NCBI RefSeq assembly: GCF_026151205.1
Contig: NW_026971856.1
Location: forward strand, 1 to 27,877
DNA from: Bolinopsis microptera
Taxonomy: Eukaryota > Ctenophora > Tentaculata > Lobata > Bolinopsidae
DNA: 27,877 nucleotides
Direction of reading: 5' to 3'
In this document: piece by piece, positions 26,980-27,877 of the stretch
How positions within the stretch are numbered: the first letter of the stretch is position 1
Layout: every line of letters begins with the position of its first letter
Translations under genes and position numbers: made by a program
The notes under the pieces: model-generated
Seen by the model: the letters and a program-made list of their open reading frames with translations, nothing else
Told to the model about the DNA's origin: nothing
The model's database searches: none

Positions 26980-27027
26980 TAAAAAGGGGTAAATATATAT
27001 TTACATCAAAAATTTCATGAGTATATC

Positions 27028-27100
27028 ACCGGAGTAGCTTAGCGGCTAGGCGATCGGCTAGCTCTACGCGAGGTCGGGAGTTCAAACCTGCGTGAACACC
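27028..27100 (+). repeat. Mirror copy of the tRNA-like sequence
   Basis: A-box-like TAGCTTAGCGGC from 27,035 and B-box GTTCAAACC from 27,080. A T-run at about 27,124-27,132 downstream could serve as a Pol III stop. Degenerate stems argue against a functional tRNA. Confidence 0.7.
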
Positions 27101-27452
27101 GTGTAAACTTTTACCCAGCACAATTTTTTTTTCATGATAAATAGGAAATAAACCTTTGAACCTAGCGAGCCAGTAGCTTGAGCAAATAATTCAGATAGTA
27201 GCAAAAACTTAAGTAGTCCCAGTGCTCAGGTTTGAGGACATTGAAGAATAATCTGAAAATATCGCCGAAATCCACGACTATTTGCCGAAATCCACGACAA
27301 TCCGCAAAAGCACTTGCAAGTTACAAAAAAGCTAGGCTTTGACTAGATAACCGACTCCAGTACTCAAAACTGAAATGGGCCTGGCTAGGTAACTCGAGCA
27401 GCGGTAATTTGCCGATGAATTTTAGCAAGCTAGTCAATAACTCAATAAGTAG

Positions 27453-27639
27453 ATTTCTCGGAGATTGTAGCAGTTTGCGGCAGTTTCTTTGCACTTTGCT
27501 CTGTGAGAATCAACAAAATTACCGTAGATGGTCTCCGGATAAGGTTATGGAACTGCAAACCGGAGAAATATCCGAAGAAATATTAGTTGACGACCTCCGT
27601 CCAATAATTTGGCATAATATCCGCTATGGAACTGGGGGT
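27453..27639. mobile_element. Mirror copy of the truncated MITE
   Basis: Inverted copy of 24,014-24,199, ending GGAACTGGGGG followed by TAA. Confidence 0.8.
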
Positions 27640-27651
27640 AAGAAGGGGTAA

Positions 27652-27668
27652 GGGGGGGGGGGGGGGGG
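27652..27668. repeat. Poly-G run
   Basis: 17 consecutive G, mirror of the poly-C at 23,982-24,000. Confidence 0.95.
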
Positions 27669-27877
27669 AAGATGATGTCCGCTATAACATCGGGCCCCCA
27701 TTATACAGTCCTACCTGTAAAGATATGATCTGGGATACTCACTTCATTAGCAGGCACATAGAGGTTTCAGACAAATTCTATTGACTTATTGACATTCCTA
27801 CTATACCTAGTAATATTGTATTTATTATATTCTTTGCAAGAAATTAAAAGATGTAATATCCATGTATATTCTTTGGT

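Larger units (their letters stand above)
26101..27877. repeat. Right arm of the large palindrome, running to the window end
   Basis: Reverse complement of 23,781-25,568. The match runs to within a few bases of the last base, so the true outer boundary may lie beyond the window. Confidence 0.95.

Noticed and set aside
24001-27651. Mirror-image open frames of 80 and 62 codons at 24,001-24,243 and 24,725-24,913 (minus) and 26,739-26,927 and 27,409-27,651 (plus)
   Set aside because: They are translations of the MITE copies; their repetition comes from the palindrome, and the peptides have no recognisable domain.

Overview
The window looks like an invertebrate animal genome, probably a whole contig, since its length is irregular and it ends inside a palindrome. 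The evidence is a spliced rhodopsin-type GPCR, a multi-exon Ser/Thr phosphatase, GT-AG introns, an RTE-type LINE, MITE-like repeats, a tRNA-like repeat and several minisatellites. I cannot name the species.

Layout. (1) About 1-9,297 is AT-rich sequence crowded with homopolymer runs of all four bases. I see no gene there, and it reads like poor-quality consensus with better islands. (2) 9,298-9,860 is a degenerate tandem repeat, followed by about 1.2 kb with nothing recognisable. (3) 11,096-23,009 on the minus strand is the main gene. I could join thirteen exons with consistent phase into at least 550 codons. They encode two recognisable N-terminal EF-hands (a third, degenerate one is possible), a linker, and a PPP-family phosphatase with all six metal-ligand motif residues. 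The first exon(s) and the last exon(s), including the expected SAPNY-type loop, were not found. (4) A 5'-truncated, frameshifted RTE-type LINE at 12,694-14,807, on the plus strand, sits in one intron. It has an 11-bp target-site duplication and abuts a 52-bp perfect inverted repeat. (5) A two-exon GPCR gene at 17,939-19,188, on the plus strand, lies entirely within another intron of the phosphatase gene. (6) From 23,290 to the end is repeat DNA: a 40-bp-period minisatellite, then a palindrome with diverged arms of about 1.8 kb around a spacer of about 0.5 kb. Each arm holds two copies of a MITE family, a tRNA-like sequence and a duplicated module. The spacer holds the 3' coding end of a second LINE.

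How the genes fit together. The phosphatase is predicted to be calcium-regulated through its N-terminal EF-hands. The GPCR is transcribed antisense to it inside its intron, so the two transcription units overlap and could interfere or form double-stranded RNA. Nothing in the sequence shows a direct biochemical link between them.
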